From Mycobacterium spongiae (lineage in GTDB: Bacteria > Actinomycetota > Actinomycetes > Mycobacteriales > Mycobacteriaceae), in the NCBI RefSeq assembly GCF_018278905.1, contig NZ_CP046600.1, forward strand, positions 4,588,001 through 4,652,000: a stretch of 64,000 nucleotides of DNA. The letters are read 5' to 3'. The position numbers were made by a program, and so were the translations under genes. How positions within the stretch are numbered: the stretch's first letter is position 1; each line of letters begins with the position of its first letter. Shown here one piece after another: positions 29,494 through 38,109 of the stretch. The notes below the pieces were generated by a model, which was not told the origin of the DNA, did no database searches, and saw nothing but the letters and a program-made list of their open reading frames with translations.

Positions 29494-31902
29494 CTATCTA
29501 GATTGATCTGACGACCACACGCGCGGTCGCACGCCGAGCACCCGAGCCCGGATCCACCACACGGCCTCGATGGTCGCTGCAGCCACCACGCCGATCCCGA
29601 GCGCGATCGACGTCGTCGTGAGATCGGAGGTGTCGAGGAGAAACTTCTCCCGCGCCACCGGAAGGCTGAAGATCACCACATAAGCCAGACCGGAGGCGAG
29701 CACCAGAGCCACTCGCCACCACCGATAGGGGCGCGCGACCACCGCGAGCACCCATAGCGCGGCGACCAGCAGCGTGATCAGCGCCGCAGTCGATGCCTGA
29801 TCCTGTTCCTGCCAGGAAGCGTGCCGACCCTGGTAGGCCACCAGATACGACGCAAAGGTCGCAGTCCCAACAACGAGGCCGAACGGCACCGCAGACGTCA
29901 AAACGCGTCGCACGAAACCGGGATACGCCCGCTCAGTGTTGGGCGCCAGAGACAGGACAAAAGCCGGAATGCCGATGGTGAACCAAGCCGCGATCGTGAC
30001 GTGGATCGGCTGGAACGGGTACAACAGGGGATCTCGTCCTATCGGTACGGCAATCAAGCACTCAATACCCACCAACAGGGCCAACAATACCGAGTACACC
30101 GTTTTGGTCAGAAACAGATTCGCGACTCGCTCGATGTTGCCGATGACCCGACGGCCCTCGCCTACCACATGCGGCAACGTGGCAAACCTGTTGTCCAACA
30201 GTACGATTTGGGCAACCGCCCGCGATGCAGGGCTGCCGGCGCCCATCGCCACACCGATGTCGGCATCCTTGAGGGCCAGCACGTCGTTGACGCCGTCGCC
30301 GGTCATTGCCACCGTATGCCCGCGCGATTGCAGCGCATGCACGATGGCGCGCTTCTGGTCGGGCCGGACCCGGCCAAAGCTAGTGAAAGAGTCCAGCGCT
30401 TCAGCCAGGTTTTCTGGTTCGCGGGGAAGCTCGCGCGCATCCATCGCCTCGCCACCGAGCCCTAGCTTTTCGGCGACCGCGCCCACCGATACCGCGTTGT
30501 CACCGGAGATCACCTTGACCGAAACATTTTGTGCTGCGAAATAATTCAAGGTCTCGTGGGCATCGGGTCGCACCTTCTGCTCGAGCACCACAAGCGCCGC
30601 CGGAGTGATCTGTCCCGGCGCTTCGGGGTGGTCAACCGGCACGCTGCCGACACCGAGCAGCAGCACCCGCAATCCCCGGGCGCCGATCCGCTCGGCCTGT
30701 CTGGCGGCATCCGAACCCGGATCGAGCAACACGTCCGGCGCGCCGATGACCCAGTTGCCGTGGTCGCGATAGGACACCCCGCTCCACTTGGTCGCCGACT
30801 TGAAAGGCGCCGTCGCAGTGGCGATCCAGCCCGGTGTGGCATGAAAAGTCGCGGCCAGCGCCTGCATGCTGGCGTTGGGCCGAGCATCAGCGGCAGCCAG
30901 GGACGCCAGTGCATCGGCGAGGCTCTCCCCGCGACCGGTCTCGCCAACCTCCACGACGTCAGAGACCCGCATGCCCGCGTCGGTCAACGTGCCGGTCTTG
31001 TCAGCACACACCACGTCCACTCGTGCCAACCCCTCGATGGCTGGCAACTCCTGCACCAGGCATTGCCGCTGACCGAGCCTGACTACGCCGACCGCAAACG
31101 CGATCGACGTCATCAGCACCAGGCCTTCGGGGACCATGGGTACCAACGCCCCAACCATCCGCAGCACCGATTCCCGCCATCCCACGTGCGTGGTGAACAA
31201 CTGGGTGTAGATGGTCAGCAGGCCGGCCGGCACCAGCAGATAGGTGATAAACCGCAGAATCTTGTTGATTCCGTTGCGCAATTCGGATTTCACCAAGGTG
31301 AACTTGCTTGCGTCAGCGGCCAGTTTGGCGGCGTACGCTTCGCTGCCTACTTTGGTGGCGCGATAAGCGCCGGCACCGGAGACGACGAAACTCCCCGACA
31401 TCACCTCATCGCCGACGTCCTTGGCGATGGGGTCGGCCTCCCCCGTCAGCAGGGATTCGTCGACCTCCAGGTTTTCGTCCTCGACGACCTCGCCGTCGAC
31501 AACCACCTGATCCCCCGGTCCAAGCTCGATGATGTCGTCGAGCACGACCTCATGGGGCGGCAACGTGACTGACCCGGATTGCCTGCGCACCATCGGTTTG
31601 GCCTGCCCGACGATCGCGAGCTTGTCCAGCGTCTGTTTGGCGCGAATCTCCTGGACCATGCCGATGATGCTGTTGGCGATAATGAGCAGCCCGAACATCC
31701 CGTTGATCACCGAGCCCGTGGTCATCACGATGAGCAGCAGCACGCCCAGAATCGCATTGATCCGGGTGAACACGTTGGCCCGGATGATCTGCGCGACGCT
31801 GCGGGTGGACCGCTCCGGAACGTCGTTGCTCTTGCCCTCCGCGACCCGCTGGGCCACCTCGGCATCGGTCAGCCCCGGGGCCCGCACCGAGGGCAGGGTC
31901 AT
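29494..31902 (-). CDS. ctpE: P-type metal cation ATPase CtpE
   Basis: 802 residues from the ATG at 31902, which overlaps the TGA of the upstream hydrolase gene (ATGA). A longer frame runs upstream but lies inside that gene. P-type ATPase motifs: actuator loop [12 protein letters not shown], phosphorylation site DKTGTLT (Asp301), hinge [20 protein letters not shown] (about residue 535), and around ten membrane helices with the C-terminal group after residue 600. CtpE (Rv0908) has been linked to calcium uptake and cell-surface integrity in mycobacteria. Ion specificity is from the family, not visible here. Last gene of the echA6-Rv0906-Rv0907-ctpE row. Confidence 0.93.
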   Translation of the reverse strand: MTLPSVRAPGLTDAEVAQRVAEGKSNDVPERSTRSVAQIIRANVFTRINAILGVLLLIVMTTGSVINGMFGLLIIANSIIGMVQEIRAKQTLDKLAIVGQAKPMVRRQSGSVTLPPHEVVLDDIIELGPGDQVVVDGEVVEDENLEVDESLLTGEADPIAKDVGDEVMSGSFVVSGAGAYRATKVGSEAYAAKLAADASKFTLVKSELRNGINKILRFITYLLVPAGLLTIYTQLFTTHVGWRESVLRMVGALVPMVPEGLVLMTSIAFAVGVVRLGQRQCLVQELPAIEGLARVDVVCADKTGTLTDAGMRVSDVVEVGETGRGESLADALASLAAADARPNASMQALAATFHATPGWIATATAPFKSATKWSGVSYRDHGNWVIGAPDVLLDPGSDAARQAERIGARGLRVLLLGVGSVPVDHPEAPGQITPAALVVLEQKVRPDAHETLNYFAAQNVSVKVISGDNAVSVGAVAEKLGLGGEAMDARELPREPENLAEALDSFTSFGRVRPDQKRAIVHALQSRGHTVAMTGDGVNDVLALKDADIGVAMGAGSPASRAVAQIVLLDNRFATLPHVVGEGRRVIGNIERVANLFLTKTVYSVLLALLVGIECLIAVPIGRDPLLYPFQPIHVTIAAWFTIGIPAFVLSLAPNTERAYPGFVRRVLTSAVPFGLVVGTATFASYLVAYQGRHASWQEQDQASTAALITLLVAALWVLAVVARPYRWWRVALVLASGLAYVVIFSLPVAREKFLLDTSDLTTTSIALGIGVVAAATIEAVWWIRARVLGVRPRVWSSDQSR

Positions 31903-33494
31903 CGGGTGAACGTTCCGAGCTTGTCGGAGTTGTAGTACTCCAACTTCAGCGTGGCGCCGGGAGAGTCGGTCGAACCCGAGAAAACAGCCTGAGAAATCGT
32001 TCCGGGAGGCGCATTTTCGGCCGTTATCTGAAATGAGAAGGTATCCCCGTCCCAGTGGGTCAAACCGAATGTCTGATTCTTCGGCCCCAGCGCCAACCAC
32101 AGTCGGCCGTCGCGTTCGGTCACGGTAGCCGCACCCCAATAGTCATTGGCATAGACGCCGACGTAGTCGCTCAGCGGCCTGGCCGGAGCAGGGTTTGCCG
32201 GAGGCTGCTTGCCCACCAGCGAGCCGACCGGAGCCGTGAGCGGAGCCATCCTTTTCTTGTACAGGGCCGTCCAGTCCTCGCGGAACTGCCCATACTGCAC
32301 GAGGTCGATGAACTCGGCAGTCAGCGCTTCGGCCACACCGATCGGCGCGGCGTTGGTCAGCACGATGATGCCCAGGTCCTCAGATGGCAGCACCGCGAAG
32401 TTCGTCGCGGCTCCCATGGCGAAAGCACCGGAATGGCCGTACTGGGTGCGCCCGGACGAGGTCACCGACGTGTTGAACCCGTAGCCGTAGAGACTGGCCC
32501 GCGCCGCGGGGGACCTGGCATGCCCCGAGATCATCTGCGGGGTATACGCGGGGAGGAGCGCTTCCGGTGACGTAATCTGCCGGCCCTTGTACACACCGTT
32601 GGCCAGCACCATGGTCAGCCACCGCGCCATATCGCTGACCGACGAACTCACCCCTCCGGCGGGTGTCTGTGCATCCGGATCCCGCTGGAACCGGGACTTC
32701 CACGTGTCGCCGACCTTGACGTGGTTGACCGCGTGGTTGGGCCGGGCCAGGAAATCGGCGAACCGTGAACTTGTGGACCTCATTCCGAGGGGCTGGTAGA
32801 GCACCTCCGCTGACAGGTCCTCCCAGGACTTGCCCGCCACGGCCGCGACGGCTTCGGCCGCCGCGGTCACTCCGAAGTTGGTGTACGCATAACTGATTCG
32901 AAAAGGATCCAGCGGGAGGTATTTCAGGCGCTCAAGCACCTGTTGGCGGTCATAGCCCAAATCCTCCAACAGGTCACCGGCATGGTCGGGTAGCCCGGAG
33001 CGATGCGAGTACAAGTCGGCAACGGTCACATGCCCAGTGACATACGGGTCGCTGAGCTCAAACCATGGCAGCTTCGACACCACGGGCATGTCCCAGGTGA
33101 CCGCGGCGGTGCTGACTTCATGCGCCACCACGGTGGCACCGACCGATTTCGACATCGACGCCAACTGGAATACGGTGTCGGCGTCAACCTGGTTGTCCGA
33201 ACCGTCGCCCTTTCCTGCATCCCGGACTCCGAAGCCCTTGGCGTACACAGTCTTTCCTTCGCGAACGATCGCCACCGCCATTCCTGGGATGCCGGTGTCG
33301 TTCATGAGCGCGCTCACCAGGCCATCGACTTTTGAGATGGCGTCGTCGATTTGACTGGCAGGAATCTCGAGGCCCGACACCTCGTTGGGAGGGGTATCCG
33401 GGAATGCCGGAAACGAGAAATCCTGCTGCGCGGGACCGCACCCGGCTAGCGCCAACACCAACGCGACTGCGGCCGTCACCGCGCGTTTGCCCAT
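31899..33494 (-). CDS. Serine beta-lactamase-like / penicillin-binding lipoprotein (class C fold)
   Basis: 531 residues, corresponding to Rv0907. The lipobox [11 protein letters not shown] gives an acylated N-terminal Cys, so it is envelope-anchored. The catalytic SxxK is Ser113-Lys116 ([10 protein letters not shown]), the YxN-like motif is SYAYTNFG, and [10 protein letters not shown] corresponds to the HxG/KTG region. A C-terminal domain of about 130 residues follows ([20 protein letters not shown]). Members are esterases, D-aminopeptidases or beta-lactamases; the substrate is unresolved. It overlaps ctpE by 4 nt, which is odd for two proteins of such different function but conserved in M. 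tuberculosis from memory. Confidence 0.88.
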   Translation of the reverse strand: MGKRAVTAAVALVLALAGCGPAQQDFSFPAFPDTPPNEVSGLEIPASQIDDAISKVDGLVSALMNDTGIPGMAVAIVREGKTVYAKGFGVRDAGKGDGSDNQVDADTVFQLASMSKSVGATVVAHEVSTAAVTWDMPVVSKLPWFELSDPYVTGHVTVADLYSHRSGLPDHAGDLLEDLGYDRQQVLERLKYLPLDPFRISYAYTNFGVTAAAEAVAAVAGKSWEDLSAEVLYQPLGMRSTSSRFADFLARPNHAVNHVKVGDTWKSRFQRDPDAQTPAGGVSSSVSDMARWLTMVLANGVYKGRQITSPEALLPAYTPQMISGHARSPAARASLYGYGFNTSVTSSGRTQYGHSGAFAMGAATNFAVLPSEDLGIIVLTNAAPIGVAEALTAEFIDLVQYGQFREDWTALYKKRMAPLTAPVGSLVGKQPPANPAPARPLSDYVGVYANDYWGAATVTERDGRLWLALGPKNQTFGLTHWDGDTFSFQITAENAPPGTISQAVFSGSTDSPGATLKLEYYNSDKLGTFTR

Positions 33495-33617
33495 GGCCGC
33501 ACTTTAGCTTCCGAACCCCACATGCACGAGGGCACTTTGCGGCCGCGCGCCGCCCTGGTGCACACCATCGCCTGAGTACGAGAAAACCGGGCAGTACGGG
33601 CGTTCCTGCCCGGCGAA

Positions 33618-34736
33618 TCAGAGCCGCCACCACGGGTTGAATCTCACTGGCCCGGTCGGATCCAGACGCTGGCCGGGCAGCGGCACCGCGACCTGCACGT
33701 GGTCGGAGTCAGCGGCCTCGAGTAGCCGCTCCACCGGCTCCGCCCATGGGTGCGGTGCCAGCCGGAAGGTGCCCCAGTGGACCGGCACCAGCAGTCCCGA
33801 ACCCGAGTCGGTGACATCCAAGTGTGCCCGGACCGCTTCCTCCGGGTTCATGTGGATGTCCGGCCATCCGGTGTTGTAGGCACCGATGGGCATCAAGGTC
33901 AGGTCGAACGGTCCGTGATCTGCGCCGATCTGGGCAAAGCTCTTGGTGTATCCGGTGTCACCGCCAAAGTAGGCGCGATGACTCGGACCGATAAACGCCC
34001 ACGACGCCCACAGCGTGGTGTCGCGACTGAAGAACCGGCCCGAGAAGTGCCGTGCGGGCATGCAGACCACAGTGAGCTCGCCGACCTGCGCTCCCTGGTT
34101 CCAGTCGAGTTCGACAATGCGTTGCAGAGGTATGCCCCACGCCCGCAGATGGGCACCCACCCCGAGCGGCACGAAGAACGGGGCTCGCTGAGTGCGGGCT
34201 AACGCGATAACGGTGTCAAGGTCGAGATGGTCGTAGTGGTCATGGCTGATGACCACCGCGTCGACGGCGGGCAGAGCTTCCAGATGCACCGGGGGCGGAT
34301 GCAGCCGCTGCGGACCAACGATGTCCGATGGCGAGCACCGGTCGCTCCACACGGGATCGGTGAGCACCCGGTAGCCGTCGATTTCGACCAGCGCCGTCGA
34401 GTGCCCGAACCAGCTGACGGCCAACCGGCTGGCGTCGCCCCGGTAGATATTCGGCGACGCCAATGGGATGGGGGCTGCTGGCCGGCTACCGCCGCGGTTG
34501 CCTATCAATTCCCATGCAATGAGACGCATTTCTTCGTGGCTGAGGTTGAACATCGACGCGGGATCGAGATTGACAAAGACGCCGTCACGATAGTTCGGCG
34601 ACTGCTCCGACACAGCCCTGATCGACGCCGGACCGGCACCGAGCGCCGCCGGCGCGCCGTGCATCGCGCGCAACACCCACCCGCCGGCGGCCAGGGAAAC
34701 GGTGCCGGCGGCCAGCCGTAGCGACCGGCGAATCAT
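33618..34736 (-). CDS. Metallo-beta-lactamase-fold hydrolase, NAPE-PLD-like, Rv0906-type
   Basis: 372 residues. The N-terminus (RRSLRLAAGTVSLAAGGWVL) is a hydrophobic, twin-arginine-like leader, so export or membrane anchoring is likely. The metal-binding motif is ISHDHYDHLDLDT (HxHxDH), with further ligands expected at MPARHFSGRF and YFGGDTGYTKSF, and a closing VPVHWGTFRL. These match the NAPE-phospholipase D/UlaG branch, which cleaves phosphodiester or lactone bonds. It starts 5 nt after the echA6 stop and is probably co-transcribed with it. Confidence 0.88.
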   Translation of the reverse strand: MIRRSLRLAAGTVSLAAGGWVLRAMHGAPAALGAGPASIRAVSEQSPNYRDGVFVNLDPASMFNLSHEEMRLIAWELIGNRGGSRPAAPIPLASPNIYRGDASRLAVSWFGHSTALVEIDGYRVLTDPVWSDRCSPSDIVGPQRLHPPPVHLEALPAVDAVVISHDHYDHLDLDTVIALARTQRAPFFVPLGVGAHLRAWGIPLQRIVELDWNQGAQVGELTVVCMPARHFSGRFFSRDTTLWASWAFIGPSHRAYFGGDTGYTKSFAQIGADHGPFDLTLMPIGAYNTGWPDIHMNPEEAVRAHLDVTDSGSGLLVPVHWGTFRLAPHPWAEPVERLLEAADSDHVQVAVPLPGQRLDPTGPVRFNPWWRL

Positions 34737-34741
34737 GACGA

Positions 34742-35473
34742 CTACGCCCCCTGAAACTTTGGCGGCCGCTTCTCCACCCGCGCGATCTGCGCCTCGACGA
34801 CATCTTGGCTGCCCCAGGCTCTGTCGAAGAGCTCCTTGTGCACGGGACCCGCCTCTTCGATGGCCCCGTCGTCGTTCAGCACCCGCTTGGCGTGCTGTAT
34901 CGCCAGCGGTGCCAGGCCCGCAATCTCGGCTGCCCAGGCTTGCGCATCGGCCAGCGTCCCCAGGCGGTTGGCCATTCCGGTGTGCAGCGCCAGGTCCGCG
35001 GTGAGCTTCTCCGCGGTCAGCAGCATCGCACGGGCCCTTCCGTGTCCAACCAGCGACGACAGCCGGCGGATGCTCCAGTTATCCAGGGCAAGACCGTATT
35101 TCGACGTCGGGAACTGAAAGAACGCCTCCGGTGCGACGACCCGCAGATCGCACTGCATAGCCAGCTGCAGGCCGGCACCAATGGCCGGGCCATTGACCGC
35201 ACCGATCACCGGCATCGGGGCCGCGTCCATGACTCGGTGCAGCTCGATGAGCCGGTCGGGATAGTCAGCGGCGAACGCGTCCCCGGACAGATCCGCCCCC
35301 GCGCAGAAAACGGTGCCCTGGCCGGTCAACACAATCACGCGGACCGATCCGTCGCCCGCGCCCTGGATGGCCTCCCGTAGCTCATCGACCAGCTGAGAAT
35401 TCAGGGCATTGCGGCGCTCGGCGCGCTGCAGCTCAATGGTCATCACGGCTTCTACCTGAGTGATACCGATCAT
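34742..35473 (-). CDS. echA6: Enoyl-CoA hydratase/isomerase family protein EchA6
   Basis: 243 residues, the same length as Rv0905 and nearly the same sequence from memory. Crotonase features: [17 protein letters not shown], oxyanion-hole segments [20 protein letters not shown] and [20 protein letters not shown], and [20 protein letters not shown]. EchA6 is reported to lack catalytic glutamates and to bind acyl-CoAs for the FAS-II/mycolate pathway; it is a target of tetrahydropyrazolopyrimidines. The ATG at 35473 faces accD3 across only 26 nt. Confidence 0.93.
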   Translation of the reverse strand: MIGITQVEAVMTIELQRAERRNALNSQLVDELREAIQGAGDGSVRVIVLTGQGTVFCAGADLSGDAFAADYPDRLIELHRVMDAAPMPVIGAVNGPAIGAGLQLAMQCDLRVVAPEAFFQFPTSKYGLALDNWSIRRLSSLVGHGRARAMLLTAEKLTADLALHTGMANRLGTLADAQAWAAEIAGLAPLAIQHAKRVLNDDGAIEEAGPVHKELFDRAWGSQDVVEAQIARVEKRPPKFQGA

Positions 35474-35499
35474 GAAGCAAGCCTATATAGCCTCAACGC
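35474..35499. promoter_or_regulatory. Shared divergent promoter with symmetric -10 box, echA6/accD3
   Basis: The 26-nt gap contains the palindrome CTATATAG. The TATATA core (35484-35489) is exactly 10 nt from the accD3 GTG and 10 nt from the echA6 ATG. No ribosome site precedes either start, so both messages are probably leaderless or nearly so, and the same box can serve both strands. Confidence 0.6.
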
Positions 35500-37008
35500 G
35501 TGCGCCATATCACGACCGACCAGCTCCGAGACGCAGTGCTCGACGCGGGCTCTTTCCTCAGCTGGGACACCCAGCCGGTTGCGGTGCCGACAAGCGAGTC
35601 CTATGCCCAGGAGCTCGCCGCGGCGCGAACGGCAACCGGCCGCGACGAGTCGGTCTTGACTGGCGAAGGACTCGTATTCGGACGCCGGGTGGCCGTGGTG
35701 GTCTGCGACTTCGCCTTCCTGGGCGGCTCGATCGGGGTGGCGGCGGCCGAACGGATCACCGCCGCAGTGCAGCGCGCAACGTCCGAGCGGCTGCCACTGT
35801 TGGCGTCGCCGAGTTCCGGGGGCACCCGAATGCAGGAGGGCACGGTGGCGTTCCTGCAGATGGTGAAGATCACCGCGGCCGTGCGACTGCATCGGCAAGC
35901 CCATCTGCCCTACCTCGTCTACCTGCGCAATCCGACCACGGGCGGAGTGTTTGCGTCGTGGGGTTCGCTGGGCCATGTGACGATCGCCGAGCCGCACGCC
36001 TTGGTCGGCTTTCTGGGGCCGCGGGTGTATGAGGTGCTCTACGGCGAACAATTTCCGCCAGGAGTCCAAACCGCCGAGAATCTGCAGCAGCACGGAGTAA
36101 TCGACGGCGTCGTCGCGCTGGACGGGCTGCGGCGAACGCTCGATCGCGCGCTCACGGTGCTCACCGACGCTCCTGGACCGTTGCCGGCATCGCACCCGCC
36201 CATACCTCCACCGGTACCCGATGTGCCTGCCTGGGAGTCGGTCGTCGCGTCGCGTCGTCCGGATCGCCCCGGCGTCGAGCATCTCTTACGGCACGGCGCG
36301 ACTGACCTGGTGCTGTTGTCCGGCAATGGGGGCGCAGGGGGACTCCCTGGGGCAGCCACCACCTTGCTAGCGCTGGCCCGGTTCGCCGGCCAACCCGTAG
36401 TCGTGCTCGGCCAGCAGCGGGCAACCGGCGGAGGCAGCAGCATCGTTGGACCCGCCTTGCTGCGCGAGGCCAGGCGCGGCATGGCCTTGGCGGCCGAACT
36501 CCGCCTGCCGCTCGTCCTGGTGATCGACACCTCCGGTCCCGCGTTGTCGGCCGACGCCGAGCAAGGCGGGCTGGCCGGCCAGATCGCGCAGTGCCTCGCC
36601 GAACTCGTCACCCTGGACACTCCGACGGTGTCGGTGCTGCTGGGTCAGGGCAGCGGCGGACCGGCGCTGGCCATGGTGCCCGCCGACCGCGTGCTGGCCG
36701 CATTGCACGGTTGGCTTGCGCCGCTACCCCCGGAAGGGGCCAGTGCAATTGTCTTTCGAGACACCACTCATGCCGCTGAACTTGCCGCGGCCCAAGGAAT
36801 TCGATCGGCGGATCTACTGGGATCCGGAATCGTCGACGTCATCGTGCCGGAGCGTCCCGATGCGGCCGACGAGCCAGTCCAGTTCTCCCAACGACTGGCG
36901 AGCGCCATCGCCGCGGAGGTCCACGCACTGCGCGCAATGCCCGATGCCGACCGCACCGCCGCCCGCCTACAGCGCTACCGCGGCATCGGGCTGCCCCGCG
37001 ACACTTAG
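35500..37008 (+). CDS. accD3: Acyl-CoA carboxylase beta (carboxyltransferase) subunit AccD3
   Basis: 502 residues, corresponding to Rv0904c. Two crotonase-fold halves are visible. The N-half has VLTGEGLVFGRRVAVVVCDF, GVAAAERITAAVQ, SSGGTRMQEGTVAFLQM, and TTGGVFASWGSLGHVTIAEP. The C-half has VLLSGNGGAGGLPGAATTLL and GLAGQIAQCLAELV, with VSVLLGQGSGGPALAMVPAD. It transfers CO2 from biotin to an acyl-CoA. It is smaller and more divergent than AccD5/AccD6, and its partner and substrate are not settled. The GTG start has no ribosome site; see the divergent promoter. Confidence 0.9.
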   Translation: MRHITTDQLRDAVLDAGSFLSWDTQPVAVPTSESYAQELAAARTATGRDESVLTGEGLVFGRRVAVVVCDFAFLGGSIGVAAAERITAAVQRATSERLPLLASPSSGGTRMQEGTVAFLQMVKITAAVRLHRQAHLPYLVYLRNPTTGGVFASWGSLGHVTIAEPHALVGFLGPRVYEVLYGEQFPPGVQTAENLQQHGVIDGVVALDGLRRTLDRALTVLTDAPGPLPASHPPIPPPVPDVPAWESVVASRRPDRPGVEHLLRHGATDLVLLSGNGGAGGLPGAATTLLALARFAGQPVVVLGQQRATGGGSSIVGPALLREARRGMALAAELRLPLVLVIDTSGPALSADAEQGGLAGQIAQCLAELVTLDTPTVSVLLGQGSGGPALAMVPADRVLAALHGWLAPLPPEGASAIVFRDTTHAAELAAAQGIRSADLLGSGIVDVIVPERPDAADEPVQFSQRLASAIAAEVHALRAMPDADRTAARLQRYRGIGLPRDT

Positions 37009-37025
37009 CTCAGGCACACGCCACC

Positions 37026-37057
37026 CCGCACAACATGACCATCGTTTAAATCTCGAC
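37026..37057. repeat. Left copy of 32-bp imperfect direct repeat flanking DUF559 gene 1
   Basis: It begins CCGCACAACATG and ends GTTTAAATCTCGAC. It aligns without gaps to 37969-38000 at 23 of 32 positions, with the last 12 positions nearly identical. It lies 33 nt before the DUF559 start codon. Confidence 0.5.
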
Positions 37058-37090
37058 GAACGTGTCGGTCGGTCATGGCAGTTTTTATTC

Positions 37091-37951
37091 ATGGCTCTTG
37101 TCCATGGCCAGGCCTTTATCGGCAGCGAAGCGCTGCGGCAGGGGGACTTGAGTCGATATCAGCTGCGAACCGGGTTCCGGGCCATCTATCCCGACGTTTA
37201 TCTGGCCGATTTCGCGGCGCCGACGCTCCGGACCCGTTCGGCGGCGGCTTGGCTGTGGTCGGGCCGGCGCGGGGTGTTGGCGGGGCTTGCCGCAGCACAA
37301 TTGCATGGCTCGGATTGGATCGACGACGATGAGCCTGTCGAGTTGATCTGGCGCAACCCTCATGCGCCGCACGGCGTGGTCACTCGACATCAGCGGATCG
37401 AGGCCGACGAAGTCACCCGCGTTGCCCGGCTGCCGGTGACTACACCTGCGCGAACCGCGTTTGACCTGGCACGGCGACTCCCTACCGGCCAGGCGGTGGC
37501 GCGGCTCGACGCCTTGATGCGCGCTCGGCCGTTTTCGGTCGAGGATGTATTGCTGCTGGCCAAGCGGTACCCGGGCACCCGCGGCCTGCGCCGCCTGCGA
37601 ACAGCGCTCCCGCTTGTCGATCCAGGCGCCGCATCGCCGAAGGAGACGTGGCTACGGCTGTTGCTGATCGACGAGGGCCTACCGACGCCGGAAACTCAGA
37701 TACCGGTCGTCGAGGGCTACCGCACTGTGGCCGTGCTGGACATGGGTTGGGAGCAGTGCAAGGTTGCCGTCGAGTACGACGGCGACCAACACCGCAGCAA
37801 CCGACACCAGTACATACGCGATGTCCGCCGCCTGAGGGCGCTTGAGTCGTGCGGCTGGATCATCGTGCGGGTGATCGCCGAGGATCGGCCCGATGCCATC
37901 GTCCGCTCGGTTCGTGCAGCCCTCCGCCGTCGCGGCTACCGCGACACATAA
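37091..37951 (+). CDS. AbiEi-N/DUF559 protein: winged-helix-like N-terminus with PD-(D/E)XK-type C-terminus (copy 1)
   Basis: 286 residues from the ATG at 37091; an open frame continues upstream but is read through accD3. The N-terminus (SRYQLRTGFRAIYPDVYLA) and mid-part (RLPVTTPARTAFDLARRLPT, then ARLDALMRAR) match proteins annotated as AbiEi-family antitoxin-like. The C-terminus is DUF559, a Vsr-like nuclease fold with candidate catalytic E228 and D230 in VEYDGDQH, then GWIIVRVIAED. There is no partner toxin gene beside it. It is enclosed by imperfect direct repeats. A paralogue is at 59173-60048. Biological function is unknown. Confidence 0.8.
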   Translation: MALVHGQAFIGSEALRQGDLSRYQLRTGFRAIYPDVYLADFAAPTLRTRSAAAWLWSGRRGVLAGLAAAQLHGSDWIDDDEPVELIWRNPHAPHGVVTRHQRIEADEVTRVARLPVTTPARTAFDLARRLPTGQAVARLDALMRARPFSVEDVLLLAKRYPGTRGLRRLRTALPLVDPGAASPKETWLRLLLIDEGLPTPETQIPVVEGYRTVAVLDMGWEQCKVAVEYDGDQHRSNRHQYIRDVRRLRALESCGWIIVRVIAEDRPDAIVRSVRAALRRRGYRDT

Positions 37952-37968
37952 ACCACGTACGCGACGCG

Positions 37969-38000
37969 CCGCAGCACGTCGCCGTGGCTTAAGTCTCGAC
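37969..38000. repeat. Right copy of 32-bp imperfect direct repeat flanking DUF559 gene 1
   Basis: It begins CCGCAGCACGTC and ends GCTTAAGTCTCGAC, 17 nt after the DUF559 stop. It is followed by another TCTCGAC at 38003-38009. Confidence 0.5.
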
Positions 38001-38109
38001 AGTCTCGACGACCGGCGAGGCGCTTGTTCACCGGTTCCGGTTGGTGGTGTTAGCTGTTGGTGTCACGGGCGCAGGACCGACCCGCACCAAACGTTAGGGA
38101 GGCTATTGC

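Noticed and set aside
29838..31572. Several plus-strand frames (200-350 codons) across ctpE
   Set aside because: Shadows of the P-type ATPase gene, which has all catalytic motifs on the minus strand.
31903..32139. 79-codon N-terminal extension of CtpE
   Set aside because: It lies within the hydrolase gene, and the ATGA overlap start gives the expected protein length.
36716..37090. 125-codon N-terminal extension of DUF559 gene 1
   Set aside because: It overlaps the accD3 coding region in another frame; the family-like sequence begins at the ATG at 37091.
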